A stretch of DNA of 64,000 bases from Betaproteobacteria bacterium. GTDB lineage: Bacteria > Pseudomonadota > Gammaproteobacteria > Burkholderiales > CAIKXV01. Numbering within the stretch: the first letter of the stretch is position 1; each line of letters starts with the position of its first letter. Shown piece after piece: positions 55,239 through 64,000 of the stretch. Location: assembly GCA_021298815.1 (NCBI GenBank), contig JAJTHE010000060.1, positions 1-64,000 on the forward strand, read 5' to 3'. The translations under genes were made by a program, and so were the position numbers. Under the pieces are notes generated by a model, which did not search any database, was not told the DNA's origin, and saw only the letters and a program-made list of their open reading frames with translations.

Positions 55239-55915
55239 TGGCGCTCTATCCGCATCCCATCCTGGCGCGCGAGGGCTGGCCCTTCATCGCGCTTGCGGTG
55301 GGTGCGGCAGCAGCGGTGGCGGCGTTCGCCGGTGGCTTGTGGTCGCTGCCGCTGTGGGTCGTCGCGCTGTTCGTGGTGCAGTTCTTCCGAGATCCCTGCC
55401 GCAGCTTCGACGCCGGGGCCAACGCGGTCATCTCGCCGGCGGACGGCCGCATCGTCGCCGTCGAGAAGGCCCGCGACCCCTACCTCGAGCGCGACGCGCT
55501 CAAGGTGTCGGTGTTCATGAACGTGTTCAACGTGCACTCGAACCGGGTACCGGTCGACGGCGAAGTACGCGAGGTACGCTACTTCCCGGGCCGCTTCTTC
55601 AATGCGGCCATCGACAAGGCCTCGCTCGAGAACGAACGCAACGCGATGGTGATCGACACCGCCGATGGCACGCGGGTGACCTGCGTGCAGATCGCCGGGC
55701 TGATCGCGCGCCGGATCCTCTGCTACGCGAAGCCGGGAGACCGGGTCGAGCGTGGCCAGCGCTTCGGCTTCATCCGCTTCGGTTCGCGCGTCGATGTCTA
55801 CCTGCCGCCGGATGCGACACCGCGTGCGATGCTGGGCGACGTCGTGTTCGCCGGGCAGACGGTGCTCGCCGAACTGCCGGGTACGGTGGCCCACCTGGCC
55901 GCGGGTTCCCGATGA
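55238..55915 (+). CDS. psd: Phosphatidylserine decarboxylase proenzyme, short form
   Basis: This 225-residue membrane-associated proenzyme converts phosphatidylserine to phosphatidylethanolamine. The hydrophobic N-terminus (about 14-45) anchors it. Self-cleavage should fall between Gly182 and Ser183 in [11 protein letters not shown], creating the pyruvoyl group. [12 protein letters not shown] and [16 protein letters not shown] are family signatures. It overlaps the ilvC stop by one base (TGATG). Pairing with pssA, directly downstream, gives the complete PS-to-PE route. Confidence 0.96.
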
Positions 55916-56787
55916 TCCGCCGCGACCCGCACAAGGTGGCCAAGGTCGAGGGGCGCCGGCGCGGCATCTACTGGCTGCCCAACGCATTCACCACCGCCGC
56001 CCTGTTCGCGGGGTTCTTCGCGATCGTGCAGGCAATGAACGGGCGCTTCGAGGTCGCAGCGGCGGCCATCTTCGTCGCCGGCATCCTCGATGGCCTCGAC
56101 GGCCGGATCGCCCGCTGGACGCGCACCCAGAGCGCGTTCGGCGCCGAGTACGATTCGCTGTCCGACATGGTCTCTTTCGGCGTGGCCCCGGCGCTGGTGG
56201 TCTACGTCTGGGCCCTCAAGGATTTCTCCCACCTCGGCGAGATCGGCACGAAGTCGCACTGGATGCTGAGCCGGCTGGGCTGGATCGCCGCGTTCATCTA
56301 CTGTGCCTGTGCCGCGCTGCGGCTCGCCCGGTTCAACACCCAGCTCGACATCGCCGACAAGCGCTACTTCACCGGCCTGCCGAGTCCCGCGGCGGCCAGC
56401 CTGGTGGCAAGCCTGGTCTGGGCCTTCAGCCTGTACCAGGTGGAGGGCGGCGACGTGATGTGGCTCGCCTGGGTGGTCACCGTGTTCGCCGGCTTCTCGA
56501 TGGTCAGCAACTTCAAGTTCTACAGCGGCAAGGACATCAACCTGCGCAAGGCGGTGTCGTTCCGCGTGATCGTCGTCACCGCGATCGGGGTGGGGTTGCT
56601 CAGCCTCGTCGCCGACACCCTGGCCGAACTGCTGCTGGCCGTATCCGTGATCTACGCGCTGTCCGGATACGTGATGCCGCTGTTCTCGCCGCGTGGCGGC
56701 AAGGCGCAACCGGCGGCGGCGGAGCCCGCGCTGGACGCAGGGGCGCCACCGCCGGCGACCGGCGACCCGAAGGATCCACGGGCCTGA
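55912..56787 (+). CDS. pssA: CDP-diacylglycerol-serine O-phosphatidyltransferase
   Basis: This 291-residue integral membrane enzyme makes phosphatidylserine from CDP-diacylglycerol and serine, the substrate of Psd. The CDP-alcohol phosphatidyltransferase motif is complete: [20 protein letters not shown] followed by YDSLSD (about 63-88). About eight helices follow the pattern of the Bacillus/PssA type II enzymes. It overlaps psd by four bases (ATGA). The last 35 residues are Pro/Ala-rich. Confidence 0.96.
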   Translation: MIRRDPHKVAKVEGRRRGIYWLPNAFTTAALFAGFFAIVQAMNGRFEVAAAAIFVAGILDGLDGRIARWTRTQSAFGAEYDSLSDMVSFGVAPALVVYVWALKDFSHLGEIGTKSHWMLSRLGWIAAFIYCACAALRLARFNTQLDIADKRYFTGLPSPAAASLVASLVWAFSLYQVEGGDVMWLAWVVTVFAGFSMVSNFKFYSGKDINLRKAVSFRVIVVTAIGVGLLSLVADTLAELLLAVSVIYALSGYVMPLFSPRGGKAQPAAAEPALDAGAPPPATGDPKDPRA

Positions 56788-56822
56788 GCGTGCCCGGGCG
56801 GGCGCGAGCGGCAGGATTTGGC

Positions 56823-56851
56823 TTGCGCTCCGCCGGCGCACGCCCTAGACT
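56823..56851 (+). promoter_or_regulatory. Candidate promoter for the leuA leader transcript
   Basis: TTGCGC (56823-56828) and TAGACT (56846-56851) are separated by 17 bases. Transcription would start about seven bases on, at or next to the A of the ATG at 56858, so the small ORF below could be translated from a leaderless message. Confidence 0.4.
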
Positions 56852-56857
56852 ACGGCA

Positions 56858-56944
56858 ATGTCCTCGGTAACCCAACGCGTCGTGATCTTCTCCTTCCTGA
56901 CCAGCACGCTGCTGGCCAGCTGGCTGCTGCGCCCCGCGCGCTGA
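56858..56944 (+). CDS. Small ORF, possible leucine-responsive leader peptide of leuA
   Basis: This 28-codon ORF begins MSSVTQRVVIFSFL and ends with LLASWLLRPAR. It has five CTG leucine codons within 14 residues, two pairs of them adjacent. It has no visible ribosome-binding site, and a promoter-like sequence places the transcript start at its first base. It lies 96 bases before leuA. Between them are a hairpin GCCGGCT/AGCCGGC (56975-56981 with 56992-56998) and a short CCGCA/TGCGG hairpin (57014-57028) next to the leuA ribosome site. There is no U-tract, so control might act on translation. This is an inference; the ORF could also be chance. Confidence 0.45.
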   Translation: MSSVTQRVVIFSFLTSTLLASWLLRPAR

Positions 56945-57040
56945 ACATCCACGACCCTTGTTGCGTTGCCCCGCGCCGGCTCATGACCTGAAGCCGGCGA
57001 TCGAAGTCATAGACCGCATATCCTGCGGCAAGGAGACATC

Positions 57041-58579
57041 ATGAGCAGCGACCGCCTCATAATTTTCGACACGACCATGCGCGATGGCGAGCAGAGCCCT
57101 GGCGCTACGATGACCCGCGAAGAGAAGCTGCGCATCGCGCGCCAGCTCGAGCGCATGCGGGTCGACGTGATGGAAGCAGGGTTCCCGGCCGCGAGCAACG
57201 GCGACTTCGAGGCGGTGCATTCGGTGGCGTCGATCATCCGCGAGTCGACGGTCTGCGGGCTGTCCCGCGCGAACGAGGCGGACATCCGGCGCTGCGCCGA
57301 GGCGATCGCGCCGGCACCGCGCCGGCGCATCCACACCTTTCTCGCCACCTCGCGCATCCACATGGAAAAGAAGCTCCGGATGGAGCCTTCCCAGGTGCTC
57401 GAGACCGCGGTGAATGCGGTGAAGTTCGCGCGCGGCTTTACCGACGACGTCGAGTTCTCGCCCGAGGACGCCGGCCGGTCCGACATCGACTTCCTCTGCC
57501 GCGTGCTCGAGGCGGTGATCAAGGCGGGCGCGACCACGCTCAACATCCCCGACACCGTCGGCTACACCATGCCCGAGCAGTACGGCGCGCTGATCCGTAC
57601 CCTGCGCGAGCGCGTGCCGGGCGCCGACAAGGTGGTCTGGTCCACCCATTGCCACAACGACCTCGGCCTCGCCGCGGCGAACTCGCTCGCCGGCGTGATG
57701 AACGGCGCGCGCCAGGTCGAGTGCACGATAAACGGGCTGGGCGAGCGCGCCGGCAACGCCGCGCTGGAAGAGATCGTGATGGCGGTGCGCACCCGCCAGG
57801 ACTTCTTCACCTGCGACACCAACATCGACACCACACAGATCGTGCCGGCCAGCCGCCTGGTGGCAGGCATCACCGGTTTCGCGGTGCAGCCGAACAAGGC
57901 CGTGGTCGGTGCCAACGCCTTCGCGCACGAGTCGGGGATCCACCAGGACGGGGTACTGAAGAACCGCGAGACCTACGAGATCATGCGCGCGCAGGACGTC
58001 GGCTGGAACGCCAACCGCATCGTCCTCGGCAAGCTCTCCGGCCGCAACGCCTTCCGCACCCGCCTGCAGGAACTCGGCGTGGTGGTCGAGTCGGAAGAGA
58101 TCCTCAACGCGGCGTTCGCGCGGTTCAAGGAACTGGCCGACCGCAAGCACGAGATCTTCGACGAGGACCTGCAGGCGCTGATGTCCGACGAGACGGTGAC
58201 GGCGCAGGTCGAGCACTACAAGCTGGCCTCGATGAGCGCGCACTCCGAGACGGGCGAGCCGCCGCGTGCGCGCGTGACGCTGTCGATCGGCGGCGTCGAA
58301 CGCACGGCCGACACCACTGGCACCGGACCGGTCGACGCCGCGTTCAAGGCGGTCGAGTCGCTGGCCGGCAGCGGCGCCGACCTGCAGCTGTATTCGGTGA
58401 ACAGCATCACCAAGGGCACCGAGTCCCAGGGCGAGGTCACGGTCCGCCTGCATCTGGCCGGGCGCATCGTGAACGGCGTCGGCGCGGACACCGACATCGT
58501 CGTCGCCTCGGTGAAGGCCTACCTGAACGCGCTCAACCGCCTGCAGGCGAACATCGAGCGGACCAACCCGCAGGGCTGA
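57041..58579 (+). CDS. leuA: 2-Isopropylmalate synthase
   Basis: This 512-residue enzyme condenses acetyl-CoA with 2-oxoisovalerate, the committed step of leucine synthesis. The TIM-barrel catalytic domain (about 1-280) begins [19 protein letters not shown] and has the metal-binding [18 protein letters not shown]. The middle subdomain has [18 protein letters not shown]. The C-terminal LeuA dimerisation/allosteric domain (about 395-505) binds leucine. An AAGGAG site precedes the ATG by seven bases. It follows ilvBHC-psd-pssA on the same strand but probably has its own promoter. Confidence 0.97.
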   Translation: MSSDRLIIFDTTMRDGEQSPGATMTREEKLRIARQLERMRVDVMEAGFPAASNGDFEAVHSVASIIRESTVCGLSRANEADIRRCAEAIAPAPRRRIHTFLATSRIHMEKKLRMEPSQVLETAVNAVKFARGFTDDVEFSPEDAGRSDIDFLCRVLEAVIKAGATTLNIPDTVGYTMPEQYGALIRTLRERVPGADKVVWSTHCHNDLGLAAANSLAGVMNGARQVECTINGLGERAGNAALEEIVMAVRTRQDFFTCDTNIDTTQIVPASRLVAGITGFAVQPNKAVVGANAFAHESGIHQDGVLKNRETYEIMRAQDVGWNANRIVLGKLSGRNAFRTRLQELGVVVESEEILNAAFARFKELADRKHEIFDEDLQALMSDETVTAQVEHYKLASMSAHSETGEPPRARVTLSIGGVERTADTTGTGPVDAAFKAVESLAGSGADLQLYSVNSITKGTESQGEVTVRLHLAGRIVNGVGADTDIVVASVKAYLNALNRLQANIERTNPQG

Positions 58580-58631
58580 GCAACGGTCGCCGGTGCCTGG
58601 CCAGGCCGGCCGCGCGCCGGCGCGACCCGGT

Positions 58632-59754
58632 TCAGGCTGCCGTGCGCCTGCCCGGGACCGGCGCCGACTCGAAGCGCGCGACCGACTTGCGCAGGTCCGC
58701 CGCGAGGTACTGCAAGCGGCGCGTGGCAGCCTCGGCACCGCCCACTGCCTGCGGGTTCGCCTCGGTCATGCGCGCGATCTCCCCGATGCAGCGGGCGATG
58801 CCTTCGGTGGCGAGGCGCTGCGCGCCGGTGGCGTCCGCGATCTCGCGGATCATCGTGCGGTTCTGCGCGACGCTGCGGCCGATCGCCTCCAGCGCATCGG
58901 CTGCGGCCGCGGCCTGCGCGACGCTGACTGTCACCTCCTCGACTGCACTGGCGGCAGGTTTCCTCGAGGTCCGATTCGCACATCATGCCCGAGCGGTCGG
59001 GCGAGCCCTGCAGGCTGAAGGTGATGCCCTTGCCGATCGCCGGCACGTGCCGCTAGTCCGGGCAGCCGGGGTAGGCGGCGAACAGGTTGCTTCCCTGGCG
59101 GATGCTCTCCTGCACGCCGGGGTGCAGCGTCCCGGTGGCCGGATCGTCGAACACGAGCTCGGACTCGCTGTGCGCAACGACGCGCACCGTGCCCCATCGC
59201 GTGCGCACGCCATCGCGCAGGTTGTCGCCGCCGGTGAAGGTGCGGTCCTCGAAGCGCCAACGCGACAGGGCTGTCCTCGGCCGGATCGACGGATCGAACC
59301 GCGACTCGGCCATGAACAGGTAGTTGTCGCCGGAATCGGGGAACACATTGCCGGCTTCGCGCTGGATCAGGTCGCTCAGGACGTCGTTCGGCACCCGAGC
59401 GCGCAGGCAGCCCAGCATGCGCCCGTCGCGTACCACTGGCTGCCGGAACATCAGCGTCACCGCATCGTGGAACCGCGACGTCGTGGCACCCAGTGCCTGC
59501 GTGCGATCGTCGACATAGGGCCGGTGCAGGAGCGGCGCACAGAGTCCCGCGGCCAGTGCCCGCGGCTGGTCATCCGGGGTGCCGATGCGCTGCCGGCAGG
59601 TGGAGACGAGGATGCGGCCACCGGGCGCGACATAGGCCAGTTCGCAGATGTCCGGACGGGCGTCGAGCGCCGCCTGCAGCAGGGCCGGGTCCGGTGCGCC
59701 CTGCGACGCTGCCGCTATGCCTGCGGCGGCCTCGCCGGCGAGGTCGCGTGCCAC
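58632..59754 (-). pseudogene. Decayed methyl-accepting chemotaxis protein
   Basis: Reading the minus strand, 59754-59053 is open and resembles an extracytoplasmic dCache-like sensor (LAYVAPGGRILVSTCRQ, GDNYLFMAESRFDPSIRP, PGVQESIRQGSNLFAAYPGCPD). A TAG at 59053-59055 interrupts it where related proteins would have Trp. The frame then continues, KGITFSLQGSPDRSGMM, to about 58945. After a frame change, a fragment at 58934-58632 matches a receptor C-terminus (EVTVSVAQAA, GEIARMTEANPQAVGGAEAA, LRKSVARFES). The tip of the signalling domain and the helices at the N-terminus are missing. Upstream, the sensor frame is open back to a TAA near 59873, without a normal start. The gene is probably dead. 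Confidence 0.78.
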
Positions 59755-59871
59755 GGCTTCGAGGAACTGCCAGTGTCCGTTCGTCCAGTCGATCAGCAGG
59801 CGATGGCGCGGGGACGCGGGCTGGCCGTTGCTGCCCGTGCCCTCGGGTGTACGGCACCGACAGCGGCGACT

Positions 59872-60869
<998 letters not shown>

Positions 60870-60959
60870 TTATAGGAAGCCCTACGCAGGCTGCGCGGGA
60901 ACAGCGACAATACGGGCTGCTGTCGATGCACCGGTGCACGATCCGATCCGGTCCGCGCG

Positions 60960-62093
60960 ATGCCGCAGCAGGATTCCGCCACCCACCGATCGGCGACCGA
61001 CCGCCGACAGACCGCCGCCGTGTTCGCCAACCCTCCTTCCGGACCCTTCGGACGCTCGCTGCGCGACGGCTGGCAGGCCGTACAGCTCGCGACGTCGCGC
61101 TTCCGCGAGGCACGCTGCGCCGACGCGGCATCCAACCTGGCGTTCACGACGCTGGTCGCGATCGTGCCGCTGCTGGCGATCGGTTTCGCGATCGTCAGTG
61201 CATTCCCGGTGTTCGGCGAGGTCACGGAGCAGGTGCGCATGTTCGCCAGCAGCACCCTGCTGCCGGAGGCTGCGGACCGCGTGGTCGGCGTCTACCTGAG
61301 CGAGTTCGCCGCCAACGCGGCGCAGGTATCGGCGATCGGCCTGGTGGTGCTGGTGGTGACCGCGCTGGTGCTGGTACTGACCATCGAAAGTGCGTTCGAC
61401 GACATCTGGCGCACCGGAAACCTCGGTCGCCGCGCGCCGCGCCTGGCGGTCTACAGCATGCTGGTGACGGTCGGTCCGCTGCTGATCGGTGCCGGCCTCT
61501 GGCTCACGTCGCTGCTGGTGTCGTGGTCGATGGGCTGGTTCGCCTACCTGGACGAGGTGGTGCTCACCGCGCTGCGGCTGGTGCCGTTCGTGCTGACCAT
61601 CCTCGCCTTCGGCCTGCTCTACCATTCCCTGCCCAACCAGCGGGTGCGCGCGGGCGACGCGGCGATCGGCGGGCTGGTCGCCGGCGTGCTGTTCGAACTC
61701 ACCAAGCGTGCGTTCGGGCTGTATGTCACGCATATCGGCGGCTACCACGCGATCTACGGCGCGTTCGCCACGGTGCCCATCTTCCTGATGTGGGTGTACC
61801 TGTCCTGGCTGGTGGTGCTGATGGGTGCCGCGCTGGTCGCGGTGATCCCGGCGGTGCGCGCCGGCGATGGCATCGTGCCGCCGGCGCCAGCTGGTACGGG
61901 TCCGGTCAGCGCGGACGCACCGCCGACGACAGGTCGCCCGCCGGCTGGACGACCGGTCGCACGGACTGCGGCACCGACTGCGGCACGGACGCAGGCACGG
62001 ACTGCGGCACGGACGCAGGCACGGACTGCGGGGCGGCGGGGCCGCCCGAAGCGAGGCGGGTCGCCGCGCGGGGATCGAACTTCCAGTGGTTGA
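60960..62093 (+). CDS. YihY/BrkB-family inner-membrane protein
   Basis: This 377-residue protein has six predicted transmembrane helices in the YihY (formerly RNase BN-like) domain at about 40-305; ADAASNLAFTTLVAIVPLLAIG and FLMWVYLSWLVVLMGAAL are diagnostic. The family is not a ribonuclease as once thought, and its function is unclear. The last 60 residues are a low-complexity, basic tail with six tetrapeptide repeats of the RTAA/RTQA type. They are encoded by a 12-bp tandem repeat overlapping the end of the transglycosylase gene on the other strand. The start could be further downstream. Confidence 0.88.
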   Translation: MPQQDSATHRSATDRRQTAAVFANPPSGPFGRSLRDGWQAVQLATSRFREARCADAASNLAFTTLVAIVPLLAIGFAIVSAFPVFGEVTEQVRMFASSTLLPEAADRVVGVYLSEFAANAAQVSAIGLVVLVVTALVLVLTIESAFDDIWRTGNLGRRAPRLAVYSMLVTVGPLLIGAGLWLTSLLVSWSMGWFAYLDEVVLTALRLVPFVLTILAFGLLYHSLPNQRVRAGDAAIGGLVAGVLFELTKRAFGLYVTHIGGYHAIYGAFATVPIFLMWVYLSWLVVLMGAALVAVIPAVRAGDGIVPPAPAGTGPVSADAPPTTGRPPAGRPVARTAAPTAARTQARTAARTQARTAGRRGRPKRGGSPRGDRTSSG

Positions 62094-62715
62094 CCCAGGC
62101 CCGGACCACCAGGTTCGGGTACTCGGGCTTGCCCAGGCTGCCGTTGTAGCGGCCCAGCGCGCGGAACAGGTTGCCCTGCTCGATGTCGACGTAGTGCCGC
62201 AGGATCACGCAGCCGTAGCGCAGGTTGGTACGCAGGTGGAACAGGTTGTGGTCCTTCTGGCCGATCACGTCGATCCAGAACGGCATCACCTGCATGTAGC
62301 CGCGCGCGCCGGCCACGGACACCGCGTACTTGCGGAACGCGCTCTCGACCTGGATCAGTCCGAGCACCATCTGCACGTCCAGTCCCGCGCGCGTGGCCTC
62401 GTAGTGCAGCGTCATCAGGAACTCGTCGCGCAGCTGCCGGTCGGGCATCCGGCGCTCCAGCCTGCGTCCCATGTCGGCGAGCCACAGCTTCGCCTCGCCG
62501 TCGTTGTCGAACGCGTGGAAGGACACGACCTGGTCGCTGATCGCGCGTGACAGCGAGGCGCGCACGGTCGCCTGCATCGGCTCGTACAGCTGGGCGCCCG
62601 CATGCGCGTCGCGCGAGGACAGCAGGGCGGGGGCCAGGGGCGCGGCGGCGAGCACGGCTGCCCGGCCGGACAGGCCGGGCAGCGCGCACAGCAGGCGCCG
62701 GCGCGACGGGTTCAC
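61906..62715 (-). CDS. Lytic transglycosylase (SLT domain)
   Basis: This 269-residue exported peptidoglycan hydrolase has a twin-Arg-like leader ([13 protein letters not shown]) with a hydrophobic stretch to about residue 38. The SLT domain (about 105-220) has the catalytic Glu in [15 protein letters not shown] followed by [17 protein letters not shown] and the closing LVVRAW. A low-complexity tail of PQSV/PASV repeats follows. The GTG at 62715 overlaps the proS stop (GTGA), so the gene is coupled to proS, an arrangement seen in Burkholderiales. Confidence 0.9.
   Translation of the reverse strand: MNPSRRRLLCALPGLSGRAAVLAAAPLAPALLSSRDAHAGAQLYEPMQATVRASLSRAISDQVVSFHAFDNDGEAKLWLADMGRRLERRMPDRQLRDEFLMTLHYEATRAGLDVQMVLGLIQVESAFRKYAVSVAGARGYMQVMPFWIDVIGQKDHNLFHLRTNLRYGCVILRHYVDIEQGNLFRALGRYNGSLGKPEYPNLVVRAWVNHWKFDPRAATRLASGGPAAPQSVPASVPQSVPASVPQSVPQSVRPVVQPAGDLSSAVRPR
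61960..62031. repeat. 12-bp tandem repeat, six copies, in the yihY / transglycosylase overlap
   Basis: The units alternate between CACGGACTGCGG and CACGGACGCAGG, with one CACCGACTGCGG. The unit is a multiple of three, so both strands stay open: plus strand [12 protein letters not shown], minus strand PQSV/PASV. Copy number could change without breaking either gene. Confidence 0.95.
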
Positions 62716-64000
62716 CGCCCGAGCTTCCCGGCGACGAAGGCCAGGGCCCCGTCCACCGGGATCATCGAAGGTTGCGGATCGCGGCGGCCCTTGTACTCGA
62801 ACTCCCCCTTGGCCAGTCCGCGGTCGCCGATGACGATCCGGTGCGGCACGCCGATCAGCTCCATGTCGGCGAACATCGCGCCCGGACGCTCGTCGCGGTC
62901 GTCGAGCAGCACGTCGATGCCGGCGGCCTTCATCGCCGCGTAGAGGGATTCGGCTGCCGCGCGCACCGCGTCGCTCTTGTGCAGGCCGATCGGCGTGATC
63001 GCCACCTCGAACGGCGCGATCGCCGGCGGGAACACGATGCCGCGCTCGTCGAAGCCCTGTTCGATCGCCGCGCCGACGATGCGCGACACGCCGATGCCGT
63101 AGCAGCCCATCTCCATCGGCTTCGGCTGTCCGCCCTCGTCGATGAACTCGACCTTCATTGCCTCGGAATAGCGTGTGCGCAGCTGGAAGATGTGTCCTAC
63201 CTCGATGCCGCGGCACAGCTCGAGCGTGCCGGCACCGTCCGGGCTCGGGTCGCCCTCGACCACGTTGCGCAGGTCGTGCACCGACGCCGGGTCGGGCAGG
63301 TCACGGCCGAAGTTCACGCCGGTGAGGTGGAAGCCCGCCGCGTTCGCGCCGCAGGCGAAGTCGGCCAGCGCGGCCACGCTGCGGTCGGCATGCACCGGGA
63401 TCGCGGCGTCGATGCCCACCGGCCCGATGTAGCCCGGCTCGCAGCCCAGCGCCGTGGCGATCTCGTCGTCGCTGGCGAAGCGGAAATCGGCGAAGCCGGG
63501 CAGCTTCCCGGCCTTCACCTCGTTGAGCTTGTGGTCGCCGCGCAGCAGCAGCAGCTGGAAGCGGCCATCGGCGACCACGGCGATCGACTTGACCATCCGC
63601 TCGACCGGCATTGCCAGCATGGCTGCAACCGCCTCGCAGGTCTTCAGGCCGGGCGTGGACACCTTCTGCATCGTGGCCGTGGCGGCCGCCCGTGGCGCCG
63701 CCGGGGCCAGTGCCTCGGCCAGTTCGATGTTCGCGGCATAGGCCGAGGCCGGGCAGAAGGCGATGCCATCCTCGCCGGAATCGGCCAGCACGTGGAATTC
63801 GTGGGAACCGGTGCCGCCGATCTGGCCGGTGTCCGCGGCCACCGCGCGGAACTGCAGGCCGAGGCGCTCGAAGATCCGGCTGTAGGCCTGGTACATCGCG
63901 TCATAGGTCTGCTGCAGGCTGGCGGCATCGGCATGGAAGGAATACGCGTCCTTCATCAGGAACTCGCGCGCGCGCATCACGCCGAAGCGGGGCCGGATCT
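62712..64000 (-). CDS. proS: Prolyl-tRNA synthetase, C-terminal part (start beyond window)
   Basis: About 430 residues of the bacterial class II prolyl-tRNA synthetase are present. Visible parts: motif 2 region ([18 protein letters not shown]), the YbaK-type editing insertion that removes mischarged Ala (about 63.2-63.7 kb, [28 protein letters not shown], split), motif 3 ([21 protein letters not shown]) and the anticodon-binding domain ([23 protein letters not shown], split). The frame stays open to base 64000, so the N-terminus lies outside. It is followed by the overlapping transglycosylase gene. Confidence 0.97.
   Translation of the reverse strand, partial: IRPRFGVMRAREFLMKDAYSFHADAASLQQTYDAMYQAYSRIFERLGLQFRAVAADTGQIGGTGSHEFHVLADSGEDGIAFCPASAYAANIELAEALAPAAPRAAATATMQKVSTPGLKTCEAVAAMLAMPVERMVKSIAVVADGRFQLLLLRGDHKLNEVKAGKLPGFADFRFASDDEIATALGCEPGYIGPVGIDAAIPVHADRSVAALADFACGANAAGFHLTGVNFGRDLPDPASVHDLRNVVEGDPSPDGAGTLELCRGIEVGHIFQLRTRYSEAMKVEFIDEGGQPKPMEMGCYGIGVSRIVGAAIEQGFDERGIVFPPAIAPFEVAITPIGLHKSDAVRAAAESLYAAMKAAGIDVLLDDRDERPGAMFADMELIGVPHRIVIGDRGLAKGEFEYKGRRDPQPSMIPVDGALAFVAGKLGR

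Noticed and set aside
61960-62031. CRISPR-like array
   Set aside because: The 12-bp units are contiguous, without spacers, and lie in coding sequence.

Overview
The window is about 64 kb of GC-rich bacterial chromosome with dense coding and no rRNA, tRNA, CRISPR array or insertion sequence that I can see. Several gene orders point to a betaproteobacterium of the Burkholderiales type: valS / holC / pepA diverging from lptF-lptG; RDD protein / DUF3106 / DUF3619 / ECF sigma factor diverging from ilvB-ilvH-ilvC-psd-pssA-leuA; wrbA-DUF2069 next to yihY; and proS followed by a lytic transglycosylase. I recognised these by family knowledge, not by a database search.

Region 1 (1-16.9 kb) is a one-carbon/oxalate block. 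It opens with the end of sucC and with sucD. Next come a fused diaphorase (FdsG-FdsB) and the molybdenum subunit (FdsA) of an NAD-dependent formate dehydrogenase, then formate-tetrahydrofolate ligase (fhs), a TerC-family membrane protein, and a tripartite tricarboxylate transporter (TctC-TctB-TctA order). A Crp/Fnr-type regulator on the minus strand faces oxalyl-CoA decarboxylase (oxc), formyl-CoA transferase (frc) and a stand-alone homologue of the 10-formyl-tetrahydrofolate hydrolase domain; the last three end at a rho-independent terminator. The inferred pathway is uptake of oxalate or a related acid, oxalyl-CoA, formyl-CoA, formate, then either oxidation to CO2 or entry into the folate pool. 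The fhs and oxc promoters share a 14-bp palindrome TTGACC(A/G)TGGTCAA exactly 37 bp upstream of near-identical -10 boxes. This suggests that the adjacent Crp/Fnr protein runs a small oxalate/formate regulon as a class II activator.

Region 2 (16.9-31.6 kb) is a signalling and type IV pilus block, all on the plus strand: CHASE2 Ser/Thr kinase, PP2C phosphatase, FHA protein, CHASE2 nucleotide cyclase, metallo-beta-lactamase-fold cyclic nucleotide phosphodiesterase, GAF-GspE/PilB ATPase, GAF-HD-GYP protein, a pilin with a clear sigma-54 promoter, a second pilin broken by a frameshift, and a Wzy/PglL-like ligase likely to glycosylate pilin.

Region 3 (31.6-41.4 kb) is mixed: moaC-soxY-soxZ on the minus strand, an M48 protease with C-terminal repeats, a TusA-like protein, a lipoate-ligase-like protein that has lost its signature motifs, a glycine-betaine-type ABC transporter with a fused binding protein/permease, a small Cys-rich oxidoreductase-like protein, a degenerate HD-GYP protein and an MFS transporter.

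Region 4 (41.4-64 kb) is housekeeping: valS, holC, pepA, lptFG, the ECF sigma group, branched-chain amino acid synthesis with phospholipid genes embedded (ilvBHC-psd-pssA), leuA, the decayed remains of a chemotaxis receptor, DUF2069, wrbA, yihY, a lytic transglycosylase and a truncated proS. A 28-codon Leu-rich, possibly leaderless ORF precedes leuA and may be a leader peptide. The yihY and transglycosylase genes overlap tail to tail over a 12-bp tandem repeat that encodes a tetrapeptide repeat on each strand.
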